Shown here: one piece after another, positions 1 through 11,740 of the stretch
Layout of the letters: the number at the start of each line of letters is the position of its first letter
Numbering within the stretch: the stretch's first letter is position 1
From: Sabellastarte sp. h YS-2021
Lineage: Eukaryota > Annelida > Polychaeta > Sabellida > Sabellidae
NCBI GenBank assembly: GCA_964017235.1
Contig: OZ024931.1
Location: 125,809,530-125,873,529, forward strand
DNA: 64,000 nt
Reading direction: 5' to 3'
Translations under genes and position numbers: made by a program
The notes under the pieces: generated by a model
Seen by the model: the letters and a program-made list of their open reading frames with translations, nothing else
Database searches by the model: none
What the model was told of the DNA's origin: nothing

Positions 1-237
1 CGCTGGGGTTTACGTGTGTACTTTCAGTAAAAAAAATATGGCGAGACACATACCGAACGGTTTGTTGGGATTATGTAAGTATTTTTATTAATAAAAATTC
101 CAATTACAATAAAATTAACCAATTTTACAGAAAATCTAGTAAATACTAAACCTACAACCAAATATAACCCAATTTCATTGAGAAAATCATAAACACAACC
201 TACCACTACTGATTAATCACTTACTCTAGACAAATAT
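1..237. other. AT-rich flank, no gene seen
   Basis: This is AT-rich DNA left of the first large repeat element. The short open frames here lack homology, splice context or codon bias that I can recognise. Nothing else is visible. Confidence 0.5.
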
Positions 238-270
238 AACTAGAGGATCGCTCGCAAAAAAAAAGATAAT

Positions 271-300
271 GTTTTTGCATAGCAAAAACAAAGCGTCCCG
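271..300 (+). other. 5' palindrome and subterminal motif, copy A
   Basis: GTTTTTGC and GCAAAAAC form an 8-bp stem around ATA at 271-289. AAGCGTCCCG follows at 291-300 and is complementary to the 3' arm of the hairpin ending the element. The same pair occurs in copy B, ending at 6610. Confidence 0.6.
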
Positions 301-742
301 AAAAGGCTATAAAGGTGAGTGCTAAAGTATTAAGAAAATGCTTCGTTTCTAGCCTTATACTGTTGTGGCAACCAAAGTCAGCGCAGTCTGCTCTATCTAG
401 CACGGTTTTCAAGATATAAGCATTTTTGTGTTTTGCAAAAAATAAAAAAATTAAAAATGTCCGCTATATTTGGCGAGACAAAAATATTTTGAAAATTGGC
501 ATGGCTACTCTACAGAGATACCCAGCAGGTCCAAAATTTTGTTGAGTTCGCTCCATATAGCACAGTTTTCGAGATATAAGCATTTTTGTGTTTTGCAAAA
601 ACTTTGAAAATTCAAAATGGCCACCATTTTTGGGGAGACAAAAATTTTTGTCAAGAACACTGCCGCGGTGTGTATCTCCCGCCGAGCATTAAAGCAGAAG
701 AAATAGCTTTTCCGAGATATTCACAATTTTTCATTTTCGTGT

Positions 743-3700
743 GTGAAAGCTCTTCCAAAAGTAGGTGAATGAGTTATTTGAGAAAAATTGGCTATCTGCA
801 ATACTATTAAGAGATAATTCACATTTACTCATTTTGAGTAGGTGAATAATTATCTATGGGTCTGAAACTTCACCAAGTGAAAGCTCTCCCAAAAGTAGGT
901 GAATGAGTTATTTGAGAAAAATTGGCTATCTGCAATACTTTTAGAGATAATTCGCATTTACTCATTTTGAGTAGGTGAGTAATTAGCTATGGGTCTGAAA
1001 CTTCACCATGTGAAAGCTCTCCCACAAGTAGATGAATGAGTATTTGATAAAAATTGGGTATCCGCAATACTTTTACAGATAATTAGCATTTACTCATTTT
1101 GAGTAGGTGAATAAATAGCTATGGGTCTGAAACTTCACAGAGTGAAAGCTCTCCCAAAAGTAGGTGAATGAATTATTTGAGAAAAATTGGCTATCTGCAA
1201 TACTTTTAGAGATAATTCACATTTACTCATTTTGAGTAGGTGAATAATTAGCTATGGGTCTGAAACTTCACCAAGTGAAAGCTCTGCCAAAAGTAGGTGA
1301 ATGAGTTATTTGAGAAAAATTGGCTATCTGCAATACTTTTAGAGATAATTCGCATTTACTCATTTTGAGTAGGTGAGTAATTAGCTATGGGTCTGAAACT
1401 TCACCAAGTGAAAGCTCTCCCAAAAGTAGGTGAATGAGTTATTTGAGAAAAATTGGCTATCTGCAATACTTTTAGAGATAATTCGCATTTACTCATTTTG
1501 AGTAGGTGAGTAATTAGCTATGGGTCTGAAACTTCACCAAGTGAAAGCTCTCCCAAAAGTAGATGAATGATTAATTTGAGAAAAATTGGCTATCTGCAAT
1601 ACTTTTAAAGATAATTCGCATTTACTCATTTTGAGTAGGTGAGTAATTAGCTATGGGTCTGAAACTTCACACAGTGAAAGCTCTCCCAAAAGTAGGTGAA
1701 TGAGTTATTTGAGAAAAATTGGCTATCTGCAATACTTTTAGAGATAATTCGCATTTACTCATTTTGAGTAGGTGAGTAATTAGCTATGGGTCTGAAACTT
1801 CACCAAGTGAGAGCTATCCCAAAAGTAGGTGAATGAGTTATTTGAGAAAAATTGGCTATCTGCAATACTTTTAGAGATAATTCGCATTTACTCATTTTGA
1901 GTAGGTGAGTAATTAGCTATGGGTCTGAAACTTCACCATGTGAAAGCTCTTCCAAAAGTAGGTGAATGAGTTATTTGAGAAAAATTGGCTATCTGCAATA
2001 CTTTTAGAGATAATTCGCATTTACTCATTTTGAGTAGGTGAGTAATTAGCTATGGGTCTGAAACTTCACAGAGTGAAAGCTCTCCCAAAAGTAGGTGAAT
2101 GAGTTATTTGAGAAAAATTGGCTATCTGCAATACTTTTAGAGATAATTCGCATTTACTCATTTTGAGTAGGTGAGTAATTAGCTATGGGTCTGAAACTTC
2201 ACCAAGTGAAAGCTCTCCCAAAAGTAGGCCAATGATTAATTTGACAAAAATTGGCTATCTGCAATACTTTTAGAGATAATTCGCATTTACTCATTTTGAG
2301 TAGGTGAGTAATTAGCTATGGGTCTGAAACTTCACCAAGTGAAAGCTCTCCCAAAAGTAGGTGAATGAGTTATTTGAGAAAAATTGGCTAGCTGCAATAC
2401 TTTTAGAGATAATTCGCATTTACTCATTTTGAGTAGGTGAGTAATTAGCTATGGGTCTGAAACTTCACCAAGTGAAAGCTCTCCCAAAAGTAGGTGAATG
2501 ATTTATTTGAGAAAAATTGGCTATCTGCAATACTTTTAGAGATAATTCACATTTACTCATTTTGAGTAGGTGAGTAATTAGCTATGGGTCTGAAACTTCA
2601 CCATGTGAAAGCTCTCCCACAAGTAGATGAATGAGTTATTTGATAAAAATTGGGTATCCGCAATACTTTTACAGATAATTAGCATTTACTCATTTTGAGT
2701 AGGTAAATAATTAGCTATGGGTCTGGAACTTCACCATGTGAAAGCTCTCCCAAAAGTAGGTGAATGAGTTATTTGAGAAAAATTGGCTATCTGCAATACT
2801 TTTAGAGATAATTCGCATTTACTCATTTTGAGTAGGTGAGTAATTAGCTATGGGTCTGAAACTTCACCATGTGAAAGCTCTTCCAAAAGTAGGTGAATGA
2901 GTTATTTGAGAAAAATTGGCTATCTGCAATACTTTTAAGAGATAATTCGCATTTACTCATTTTGAGTAGGTGAGTAATTAGCTATGGGTCTGAAACTTCA
3001 CAGAGTGAAAGCTCTCCCAAAAGTAGGTGAATGAGTTATTTGAGAAAAATTGGCTATCTGCAATACTTTTAGAGATAATTCGCATTTACTCATTTTGAGT
3101 AGGTGAGTAATTAGCTATGGGTCTGAAACTTCACCAAGTGAAAGCTCTCCCAAAAGTAGGCCAATGATTAATTTGACAAAAATTGGCTATCTGCAATACT
3201 TTTAGAGATAATTCGCATTTACTCATTTTGAGTAGGTGAGTAATTAGCTATGGGTCTGAAACTTCACCAAGTGAAAGCTCTCCCAAAAGTAGGTGAATGA
3301 GTTATTTGAGAAAAATTGGCTATCTGCAATACTTTTAGAGATAATTCGCATTTACTCATTTTGAGTAGGTGAGTAATTAGCTATGGGTCTGAAACTTCAC
3401 CAAGTGAAAGCTCTCCCAAAAGTAGGCCAATGATTAATTTGACAAAAATTGGCTATCTGCAATACTTTTAGAGATAATTCGCATTTACTCATTTTGAGTA
3501 GGTGAGTAATTAGCTATGGGTCTGAAACTTCACCATGTGAAAGCTCTCCCACAAGTAGATGAATGAGTTATTTCATAAAAATTGGGTATCCGCAATACTT
3601 TTACAGATAATTAGCATTTACTCATTTTGAGTAGGTAAATAATTAGCTATGGGTCTGGAACTTCACCATGTGAAAGCTCTCCCAAAAGTAGATGAATGAG

Positions 3701-4973
3701 TTATTTGATAAAAATTGGGTATCCGCAATACTTTTACAGATAATTAGCATTTACTCATTTTGAGTAGGTAAATAATTAGCTATGGGTCTGGAACTTCACC
3801 ATGTGAAAGCTCTCCCAAAAGTAGGTGAATGAGTTATTTGAGAAAAATTGGCTATCTGCAATACTTTTAGAGATAATTCGCATTTACTCATTTTGAGTAG
3901 GTGAGTAATTAGCTATGGGTCTGAAACTTCACCATGTGAAAGCTCTTCCAAAAGTAGGTGAATGAGTTATTTGAGAAAAATTGGCTATCTGCAATACTTT
4001 TAGAGATAATTCGCATTTACTCATTTTGAGTAGGTGAGTAATTAGCTATGGGTCTGAAACTTCACAGAGTGAAAGCTCTCCCAAAAGTAGGTGAATGAGT
4101 TATTTGAGAAAAATTGGCTATCTGCAATACTTTTAGAGATAATTCGCATTTACTCATTTTGAGTAGGTGAGTAATTAGCTATGGGTCTGAAACTTCACCA
4201 AGTGAAAGCTCTCCCAAAAGTAGGCCAATGATTAATTTGACAAAAATTGGCTATCTGCAATACTTTTAGAGATAATTCGCATTTACTCATTTTGAGTAGG
4301 TGAGTAATTAGCTATGGGTCTGAAACTTCACCAAGTGAAAGCTCTCCCAAAAGTAGGTGAATGAGTTATTTGAGAAAAATTGGCTAGCTGCAATACTTTT
4401 AGAGATAATTCGCATTTACTCATTTTGAGTAGGTGAGTAATTAGCTATGGGTCTGAAACTTCACCAAGTGAAAGCTCTCCCAAAAGTAGGTGAATGATTT
4501 ATTTGAGAAAAATTGGCCATCTGCAATACTTTTAGAGATAATTCGCATTTACTCATTTTGAGTAGGTGAGTAATTAGCTATGGGTCTGAAACTTCACCAT
4601 GTGAAAGCTCTCCCACAAGTAGATGAATGAGTTATTTGATAAAAATTGGGTATCCGCAATACTTTTACAGATAATTAGCATTTACTCATTTTGAGTAGGT
4701 AAATAATTAGCTATGGGTCTGGAACTTCACCATGTGAAAGCTCTCCCAAAAGTAGGTGAATGAGTTATTTGAGAAAAATTGGCTATCTGCAATACTTTTA
4801 GAGATAATTCGCATTTACTCATTTTGAGTAGGTGAGTAATTAGCTATGGGTCTGAAACTTCACCATGTGAAAGCTCTTCCAAAAGTAGGTGAATGAGTTA
4901 TTTGAGAAAAATTGGCTATCTGCAATACTTTTAAGAGATAATTCGCATTTACTCATTTTGAGTAGGTGAGTAA
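743..4973. repeat. 133-bp satellite array, copy A (about 32 units)
   Basis: Tandem 133-bp units each begin GTGAAAGCTCTCCC and end near GAAACTTCACC (unit starts at 877 and 1010, for example). The length of 4231 bp is 31.8 units. Inside each unit TTACTCA and TGAGTAA form an inverted repeat. Variant units recur in order. A CCACAAGTAGATG variant occurs at 1010, 2605, 3537 and 4601, and a GGCTAGCTGC variant at 2386 and 4382, giving a 15-unit (1996-bp) higher-order period. Read on the minus strand the unit resembles the 143- and 155-bp repeats elsewhere in the window. It is non-coding. Confidence 0.9.
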
Positions 4974-6125
4974 AATGGCCGCCATTTTTGGCAAGATAAA
5001 ATTTTTTTGAAAATTGGCATGGCTACTCTGCAGAGATACCCTGTGGGTCAAAAATTTCGTCGAAATCACTCTATCTAGCACGGTTTTCGAGATATAAGCA
5101 TTTTTGTGTTTTGCAATTTTGCGAAAAATTCGAAAATTCAAAATGGCCGCCATTTTTTGCGAGAAATTTTTTGTTTGAAAATTGGCATGGCTACTCTGCA
5201 GATATACCCTGTGGATCAAAAATTTCGTCGAAATCGCTCTATCTTGCAGGGTTTTCGAGATATAAGCATTTTTATGTTTTGCAATTTTTGCGAAAAATTC
5301 GAAAATTCAAAATGGCCGCCATTTTTGGCGAGACAAAATTTTTTTCAAAATTGGGATAACTACTCTGCAGAGATACCCTGTGGGTCAAAAATTTCGCCGA
5401 AATCGCTCTATCTAGCACAGTTTTCGAGATATAAGCATTTTTGTGTTTTGCAATTTTTACGAAAATTTCGAAAATTCAAAATGGCCGCCATTTTTGGCGA
5501 GACAAAATTTTTTTGAAAATTGGGAAAAGTACTCCACAGAGATACCCTGTGGGTCAAAAATTTTGTCGAAATTGCTCTATCTAGCACAGTTTTTGAGATA
5601 TAAGCATTTTTGTGTTTTGCAATTTTTGCGAAAATTTCGAAAATTCAAAATGGCCGCCATTTTGGACGAGACAAAATTTTTTTGAAAAATGGGAAAACTA
5701 CTCCGCAGAGATACCCTGTGGGTCAAAAATTTCGTCGAAATCGCTCTATCTAGCACGGTTTTCGAGATATAAGCATTTTTGTGTTTTGCAATTTTTACGA
5801 AAATTTCGAAAATTCAAAATGGCCGCCATTTTGGACGAGACAAAAATTTTTTGAAAATTGGGAAAACTACTCCGCAGAGATACCCTGCGGGTCAAAAATT
5901 TCGTCGAAATCGCTCTATCTAGCACGGTTTTTGAGATATAAGCATTTTTGTGTTTTGCAATTTTTGCGAAAATTTCGAAAATTCAAAATGGCCGCCATTT
6001 TGGACGAGACAAAAATTTTTTGAAAATTGGGAAAACTACTCCGCAGAGATACCCTGCGGGTCAAAAATTTCGTCGAAATCGCTCTATCTAGTACGGTTTT
6101 CGAGATATAAGCATTTTTGTGTTTT
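4973..6125. repeat. 169-bp satellite array, copy A (about 6.8 units)
   Basis: Tandem 169-bp units carry AAAATGG-CCG-CCATTTT, a near-palindrome, followed by GGCGAGACAAAA, GATACCCTG(T/C)GGGTC and GAGATATAAGCATTTTTG. Open frames of about 80 codons repeat every 169 bp, but 169 is not a multiple of three, so each starts in a different frame. They are by-products, not genes. Two degenerate monomers of the same repeat precede the 133-bp array at about 396-650, so the 133-bp array sits between members of the 169-bp array. Confidence 0.9.
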
Positions 6126-6516
6126 CCTTATTTGGAAAATTCGTAATGATTAATTAATCATTAATTACTCGGCCATTTCTTGACCAATCAATGCCAAAAT
6201 CTAATGATTTCCAGATTTTAATAGAATGAATGTATTTGCCAAGTTTCAGGTGAATTGATAAAATTCCTTTCAAGTTATCATCCGGACAAGCTTCCCCATC
6301 GAAAAAAGACATTTTTGGTCATGTGACCTCTCTGATTGGTTGAAATGTCACTGCAGCATATTCAAAAAAATTCCCCAAGGCTACTGCCTAAACCTGCCAA
6401 ATTTGAAAAGAATCCGCCTAACGGTTACAGAGTTATAAGGAAAACAAAATGCGGAGCCGGCGGAGCCGCCGGAGCCGGCGGAGCCGGCGGAGCCTGAAGC
6501 TCTCCCATACACAAAC
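6126..6516. repeat. Element tail and 9-bp GC-rich repeat, copy A
   Basis: A unique tail, repeated almost unchanged in copy B at 10272-10671, ends in a short run of AGCCGGCGG-type 9-mers at about 6453-6495. This is the most GC-rich stretch of the element. No coding potential is seen. Confidence 0.7.
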
Positions 6517-6538
6517 AAGCGTCCCTTGCGGGACGCTT
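6517..6538 (+). other. Terminal hairpin, copy A
   Basis: Arms AAGCGTCCC and GGGACGCTT form a perfect 9-bp stem around TTGC, two bases before the element ends. A hairpin close to the 3' end is a feature of Helitron-type elements. The canonical CTRR terminus is not seen directly after it. Confidence 0.7.
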
Positions 6539-7053
6539 AATTCAGAAACTAGAGGATCGCTCGCAAAAAAAAAAGATAATGTTTTTGCATAGCAAAAACA
6601 AAGCGTCCCGAAAAGGCTATAAAGGTGAGTGCTAAAGTATTAAGAAAATGCTTCGTTTCTAGCCTTATACTGTTGTGGCAACCAAAGTCAGCGCAGTCTG
6701 CTCTATCTAGCACGGTTTTCAAGATATAAGCATTTTTGTGTTTTGCAAAAAATAAAAAAATTAAAAATGTCCGCTATATTTGGTGAGACAAAAGTATTTT
6801 GAAAATTGGCATGGCTACTCTGCAGAGATACCCAGCAGGTCCAAAATTTTGTTGATTTCGCTCCATATAGCACGGTTTTCGAGATATAAGCATTTTTGTG
6901 TTTTGCAAAAACTTTGAAAATTCAAAATGGCCACCATTTTTGGGGAGACAAAAATTTTTGTCAAGACCACTGCCGTGGTGTGTATCTCCCGCCGAGCATT
7001 AAAGCAGAAGAAATAGCTTTTCCCGAGATATTCACAATTTTTCATTTTCGTGT

Positions 7054-9287
7054 GTGAAAGCTCTTCCAAAAGTAGGTGAATGAGTTATTTGAGAAAAATT
7101 GGCTATCTGCAATACTATTAAGAGATAATTCACATTTACTCATTTTGAGTAGGTGAATAATTATCTATGGGTCTGAAACTTCACCAAGTGAAAGCTCTCC
7201 CAAAAGTAGGTGAATGAGTTATTTGAGAAAAATTGGCTATCCGCAATACTTTTAGAGATAATTCGCATTTACTCATTTTGAGTAGGTGAGTAATTAGCTA
7301 TGGGTCTGAAACTTCACCATGTGAAAGCTCTCCCACAAGTAGATGAATGAGTATTTGATAAAAATTGGGTATCCGCAATACTTTTACAGATAATTAGCAT
7401 TTACTCATTTTGAGTAGGTGAATAAATAGCTATGGGTCTGAAACTTCACAGAGTGAAAGCTCTCCCAAAAGTAGGTGAATGAGTTATTTGAGAAAAATTG
7501 GCTATCTGCAATACTTTTAGAGATAATTCACATTTACTCATTTTGAGTAGGTGAATATTTAGCTATGGGTCTGAAACTTCACCAAGTGAAAGCTCTGCCA
7601 AAAGTAGGTGAATGAGTTATTTGAGAAAAATTGGCTATCTGCAATACTTTTAGAGATAATTCGCATTTACTCATTTTGAGTAGGTGAGTAATTAGCTATG
7701 GGTCTGAAACTTCACCAAGTGAAAGCTCTCCCAAAAGTAGGTGAATGAGTTATTTCAGAAAAATTGGCTATCTGCAATACTTTTAGAGATAATTCGCATT
7801 TACTCATTTTGAGTAGGTGAGTAATTAGCTATGGGTGTGAAACTTCACCAAGTGAAAGCTCTCCCAAAAGTAGGTGAATGAGTTATTTGAGAAAAATTGG
7901 CTATCTGCAATACTTTTAGAGATAATTCGCATTTACTCATTTTGAGTAGGTGAGTAATTAGCTATGGGTGTGAAACTTCAACAAGTGAAAGCTCTCCCAA
8001 AAGTAGGTGAATGAGTTATTTGAGAAAAATTGGCTATCTGCAATACTTTTAGAGATAATTCGCATTTACTCATTTTGAGTAGGTGAGTAATTAGCTATGG
8101 GTGTGAAACTTCACCAAGTGAAAGCTCTCCCAAAAGTAGGTGAATGAGTTATTTGAGAAAAATTGGCTATCTGCAATACTTTTAGAGATAATTCGCATTT
8201 ACTCATTTTGAGTAGGTGAGTAATTAGCTATGGGTGTGAAACTTCACCAAGTGAAAGCTCTCCCAAAAGTAGGTGAATGAGTTATTTGAGAAAAATTGGC
8301 TATCTGCAATACTTTTAGAGATAATTCGCATTTACTCATTTTGAGTAGGTGAGTAATTAGCTATGGGTCTGAAACTTCACCAAGTGAAAGCTCTCCCAAA
8401 AGTAGGTGAATGATTAATTTGAGAAAAATTGGCTATCTACAATACTTTTAGAGATAATTCGCATTTACTCATTTTGAGTAGGTGAGTAATTAGCTATGGG
8501 TCTGAAACTTCACCAAGTGAAAGCTCTCCCAAAAGTAGGTGAATGATTTATTTGAGAAAAATTGGCTATCTGCAATATTTTTTGAGATAATTCGCATTTA
8601 CTCATTTTGAGTAGGTGAGTAATTAGCTATGGGTCTGAAACTTCACCATGTGAAAGCTCTCCCACAAGTAGATGAATGAGTTATTTGATAAAAATTGGGT
8701 ATCCACAATACTTTTACAGATAATTAGCATTTACTCATTTTGAGTAGGTAAATAATTAGCTATGGGTCTGAAACTTCACCATGTGAAAGCTCTCCCAAAA
8801 GTAGGTGAATGAGTTATTTGAGAAAAATTGGCTATCTGCAATACTTTTAGAGATAATTCGCATTTACTCATTTTGAGTAGGTGAGTAATTAGCTATGGGT
8901 CTGAAACTTCACAGAGTGAAAGCTCTCCCAAAAGTAGGTGAATGAGTTATTTGAGAAAAATTGGCTATCTGCAATACTTTTAGAGATAATTCGCATTTAC
9001 TCATTTTGAGTAGGTGAGTAATTAGCTATGGGTCTGAAACTTCACCAAGTGAAAGCTCTCCCAAAAGTAGGCGAATGATTAATTTGACAAAAATTGGCTA
9101 TCTGCAATACTTTTAGAGATAATTCGCATTTACTCATTTTGAGTAGGTGAGTAATTAGCTATGGGTCTGAAACTTCACCAAGTGAAAGCTCTCCCAAAAG
9201 TAGGTGAATGAGTTATTTGAGAAAAATTGGCTGTCTGCAATACTTTTAGAGATAATTCGCATTTACTCATTTTGAGTAGGTGAGTAA
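7054..9287. repeat. 133-bp satellite array, copy B (about 17 units)
   Basis: Same 133-bp unit as at 743-4973, spanning 2234 bp or 16.8 units. Several neighbouring units at about 7810-8250 share the private variant GGGTGTGAAAC, a local homogenisation not seen in copy A. Confidence 0.9.
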
Positions 9288-10271
9288 AATGGCCGCCATT
9301 TTTGGCAAGACAAAATTTTTTTGAAAATTGGCATGGCTACTCTGCAGATATACCCTGTGGATCAAAAATTTCGTCGAAATCGCTCTATCTTGCAGGGTTT
9401 TCGAGATATAAGCATTTTTATGTTTTGCAATTTTTGCGAAAAATTCGAAAATTCAAAATGGCCGCCATTTTTGGCGAGACAAAAATTTTTTCAAAATTGG
9501 GATAACTACTCTGCAGAGATACCCTGTGGATCAAAAATTTCGTCGAAATCGCTCTATCTAGCACGGTTTTCGAGATATAAGCATTTTTGTGTTTTGCAAT
9601 TTTTACGAAAATTTCGAAAATTCAAAATGGCCGCCATTTTTGGCGAGACAAAAATTTTTTGAAAATTGGGAAAAGTACTCTGCAGAGATACCCTGCGGGT
9701 CAAAAATTTTGTCGAAATTGCTCTATCTAGCACGGTTTTTGAGATATAAGCATTTTTGTGTTTTGCAATTTTTGCGAAAATTTCGAAAATTCAAAATGGC
9801 CGCCATTTTGGACGAGACAAAAATTTTTTGAAAATTGGGAAAACTACTCCGCAGCGATACCCTGTGGGTCAAAAATTTCGTCGAAATCGCTCTATCTAGC
9901 ACGGTTTTCGAGATATAAGCATTTTTGTGTTTTACAATTTTTACGAAAATTTCGAAAATTCAAAATGGCCGCCATTTTTGGCGAGACAAAAATTTTTTGA
10001 AAATTGGGAAAAGTACTCCGCAGAGATACCCTGTGGGTCAAAAATTTTGTCGAAATTGCTCTATCTAGCACGGTTTTTGAGATATAAGCATTTTTGTGTT
10101 TTGCAATTTTTGCGAAAATTTCGAAAATTCAAAATGGCCGCCATTTTGGACGAGACAAAATTTTTTTGAAAATTGGGAAAACTACTCCGCAGAGATACCC
10201 TGCGGGTCAAAAATTTCGTCGAAATCGCTCTATCTAGCACGGTTTTCGAGATATAAGCATTTTTGTGTTTT
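9287..10271. repeat. 169-bp satellite array, copy B (about 5.8 units)
   Basis: Same unit as at 4973-6125, with one unit fewer. It carries the same ATGGCCGCCATTTT core. Open frames inside it shift frame from unit to unit and are not genes. Confidence 0.9.
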
Positions 10272-10671
10272 CCTTATTTGGAAAATTCGTAATGATTAAT
10301 TAATCATTAATTACTCGGCCATTTCTTGACCAATCAATGCCAAAATCTAATGATTTCCAGATTTTAATAGAATGAATGTATTTGCCAAGTTTCAGGTGAA
10401 TTGATAAAATTGCTTTCAAGTTATCATCCGGACAAGCTTCCCCATCGAAAAAAGACATTTTTGGTCATGTGACCTCTCTGATTGGTTGAAATGTCACTGC
10501 AGCATATTCAAAAAAATTCCCCAAGGCTACTGCCTAAACCTGCCAAATTTGAAAAGAATCCGCCTAACGGTTACAGAGTTATAAGGAAAACAAAATGCGG
10601 AGCCGGCGGAGCCGGCGGAGCCGCCGGAGCCGGCGGAGCCGGCGGAGCCTGAAGCTCTCCCATACACAAAC

Positions 10672-10693
10672 AAGCGTCCCTTGCGGGACGCTT
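10672..10693 (+). other. Terminal hairpin, copy B
   Basis: Same 9-bp stem and TTGC loop as at 6517-6538. The flank after it (AATAATTATT) differs from that after copy A, which places the element boundary at or just after CTTAA. Confidence 0.7.
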
Positions 10694-10694
10694 A

Positions 10695-11359
10695 ATAATT
10701 ATTTTCCCAGTGTCATGCTTTTTGACATTAAAGATAGTAATATTATATGGCATGACTATGCCACCATTAAGACTACGCTTATGCCACCATCACCTGATCT
10801 TTTGTGGTCATTACTTCATATATGTTGTGTTAAATGATGTATGTTTCCCTTATTTGGCTCAACAAAAAGAAACATTGACTTTTTAACCTTTTATATTAAT
10901 GGCAACTTGAAAAGGGCGATTTGCTCTCCACTTCCAAGCAATCTAAACTAGGTTTTCATGATATACATAATGTAGTTGAAATTTATCTGTGCTACATTAT
11001 TTTTTCGGGGTACCAGTCTATTTTGTATTGACCTAGAACAACCTCTTCAATTTAACGGTAAGTACCCGTGACATCATTTGTTTTTGTTTGCGAATCGTTG
11101 TCCCCCTCTGTAGTGAATTGTTCTCCCTAAGAATTCTCCCATATTGGAAACCATGTCTCTTGTTAAATTCAACATCATGTTAAATTTTTGGTAATTCACC
11201 TAAAGATGAAATAATTTTGCAAAAATATGGGATATTGTACTTTTCTTTTTAAAAATTGACACTAAAATATGAATTACATTTCTGCTTTTGAGAAAGAACA
11301 TGAATTCAGTATTTTAACTCATGTTTAACATTTCAAAACACACAGTTAAAAAAAATAAA
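10695..11359. other. Intergenic stretch, no gene seen
   Basis: AT-rich sequence between the repeat dimer and the 3' end of GTF2H5. I see no coding exon or recognisable repeat. Confidence 0.5.
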
Positions 11360-11365
11360 TTTATT
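11360..11365 (-). terminator. Candidate polyadenylation signal of GTF2H5
   Basis: AATAAA on the minus strand lies about 195 nt downstream of the GTF2H5 stop codon, beside a TA dinucleotide run (about 11365-11385). AT-rich DNA often contains this hexamer by chance, so it is only a candidate. Confidence 0.4.
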
Positions 11366-11555
11366 TATATATATATATAAGTATATTACAAAAAATACAT
11401 CAGAAGTTGCCAAATTTTGTACAATACAGATAATGTCAGATATAATCTGAGATTAGGACTAGTATCCACATTTGATTCGCTGTCACTGGCATATCAAATT
11501 TAATCTGTTTGAGCTGCTTTCTTATCAGTGAGGGTTTTATCCCAGCAATGTAAGA

Positions 11556-11736
11556 TCACTGTGCTGCCATTGGAAAGTGTAATTTATCCATCAAGTCATC
11601 AATCCTTGCACTTAATGTTGGGAGGATGTCTGAGGCTATGAAGATATGAGTTTCATCTAGATCCTGAACAACAAACTTTCTTCCCAAGCCATTGGTTTCA
11701 TCCAGATGAAGTAGGAACTGCTTCATGGCAGGATCA
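11556..11736 (-). CDS. GTF2H5: GTF2H5, last coding exon (TFIIH subunit p8/TTDA)
   Basis: This exon encodes the last 59 residues and the stop of the smallest TFIIH core subunit. In known biology that subunit binds p52, stimulates the XPB ATPase and supports nucleotide excision repair in the nucleus. Visible motifs are DPAMKQFLL, LDETN, GRKFVVQDLDETHIFI and a C-terminal helical stretch DLMDKL, all close to the animal p8 family. A good acceptor (TTTGTGTTGCAG) precedes it on the minus strand. Its first base T completes a Cys codon split with the first exon at 40457-40491. Joined, the protein is 71 residues with an in-frame TGA, the same length as human p8. An upstream in-frame Met here lies in the intron and is not the start. 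Confidence 0.93.
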
Positions 11737-11740
11737 CTGC

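Larger units (their letters stand above)
238..6540 (+). mobile_element. Helentron/HINE-like element, copy A
   Basis: A non-coding composite element starts at CTAGAGGATCGCTCGC and ends at a hairpin. In order it holds: an 8-bp-stem palindrome (GTTTTTGC/GCAAAAAC, 271-289); the motif AAGCGTCCCG (291-300); two degenerate 169-bp monomers (about 396-650); a 133-bp array (743-4973); a 169-bp array (4973-6125); a unique tail; a GC-rich 9-bp repeat (about 6453-6495); and a terminal hairpin (6517-6538). The 5' AAGCGTCCCG is the reverse complement of the 3' arm of the hairpin, giving subterminal inverted repeats. Rolling-circle Helentron derivatives (HINEs, bivalve 'pearl' elements) combine internal tandem repeats, subterminal inverted repeats and a 3' hairpin, so I place it there by architecture only. 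No transposase is encoded. Copy B follows after about 6 bp. Confidence 0.6.
6547..10694 (+). mobile_element. Helentron/HINE-like element, copy B
   Basis: This is a second copy of the element at 238-6540 in the same orientation, starting about 6 bp after copy A ends. It has the same order: palindrome, AAGCGTCCCG (6601-6610), 169-bp monomers, 133-bp array (7054-9287), 169-bp array (9287-10271), tail, GC-rich 9-mers, hairpin (10672-10693). It is shorter by about 15 units of 133 bp and one unit of 169 bp. Head-to-tail dimers are expected from rolling-circle transposition or from insertion at an existing terminus. Unequal exchange is an alternative. Confidence 0.6.

Noticed and set aside
5106..5516. 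136-codon frame and a ladder of 80-codon frames in the 169-bp arrays
   Set aside because: The frames recur every 169 bp, which is not a multiple of three, so each unit is read in a new frame. They are artefacts of the tandem repeat.
743..9287. Possible CRISPR-like array
   Set aside because: Units are contiguous 133-bp satellites without unique spacers, next to intron-containing animal genes and with no cas genes.
10571..10837. Proline/alanine-rich and arginine/serine-rich frames
   Set aside because: Both are translations of the 9-bp GC-rich repeat near the element's end.
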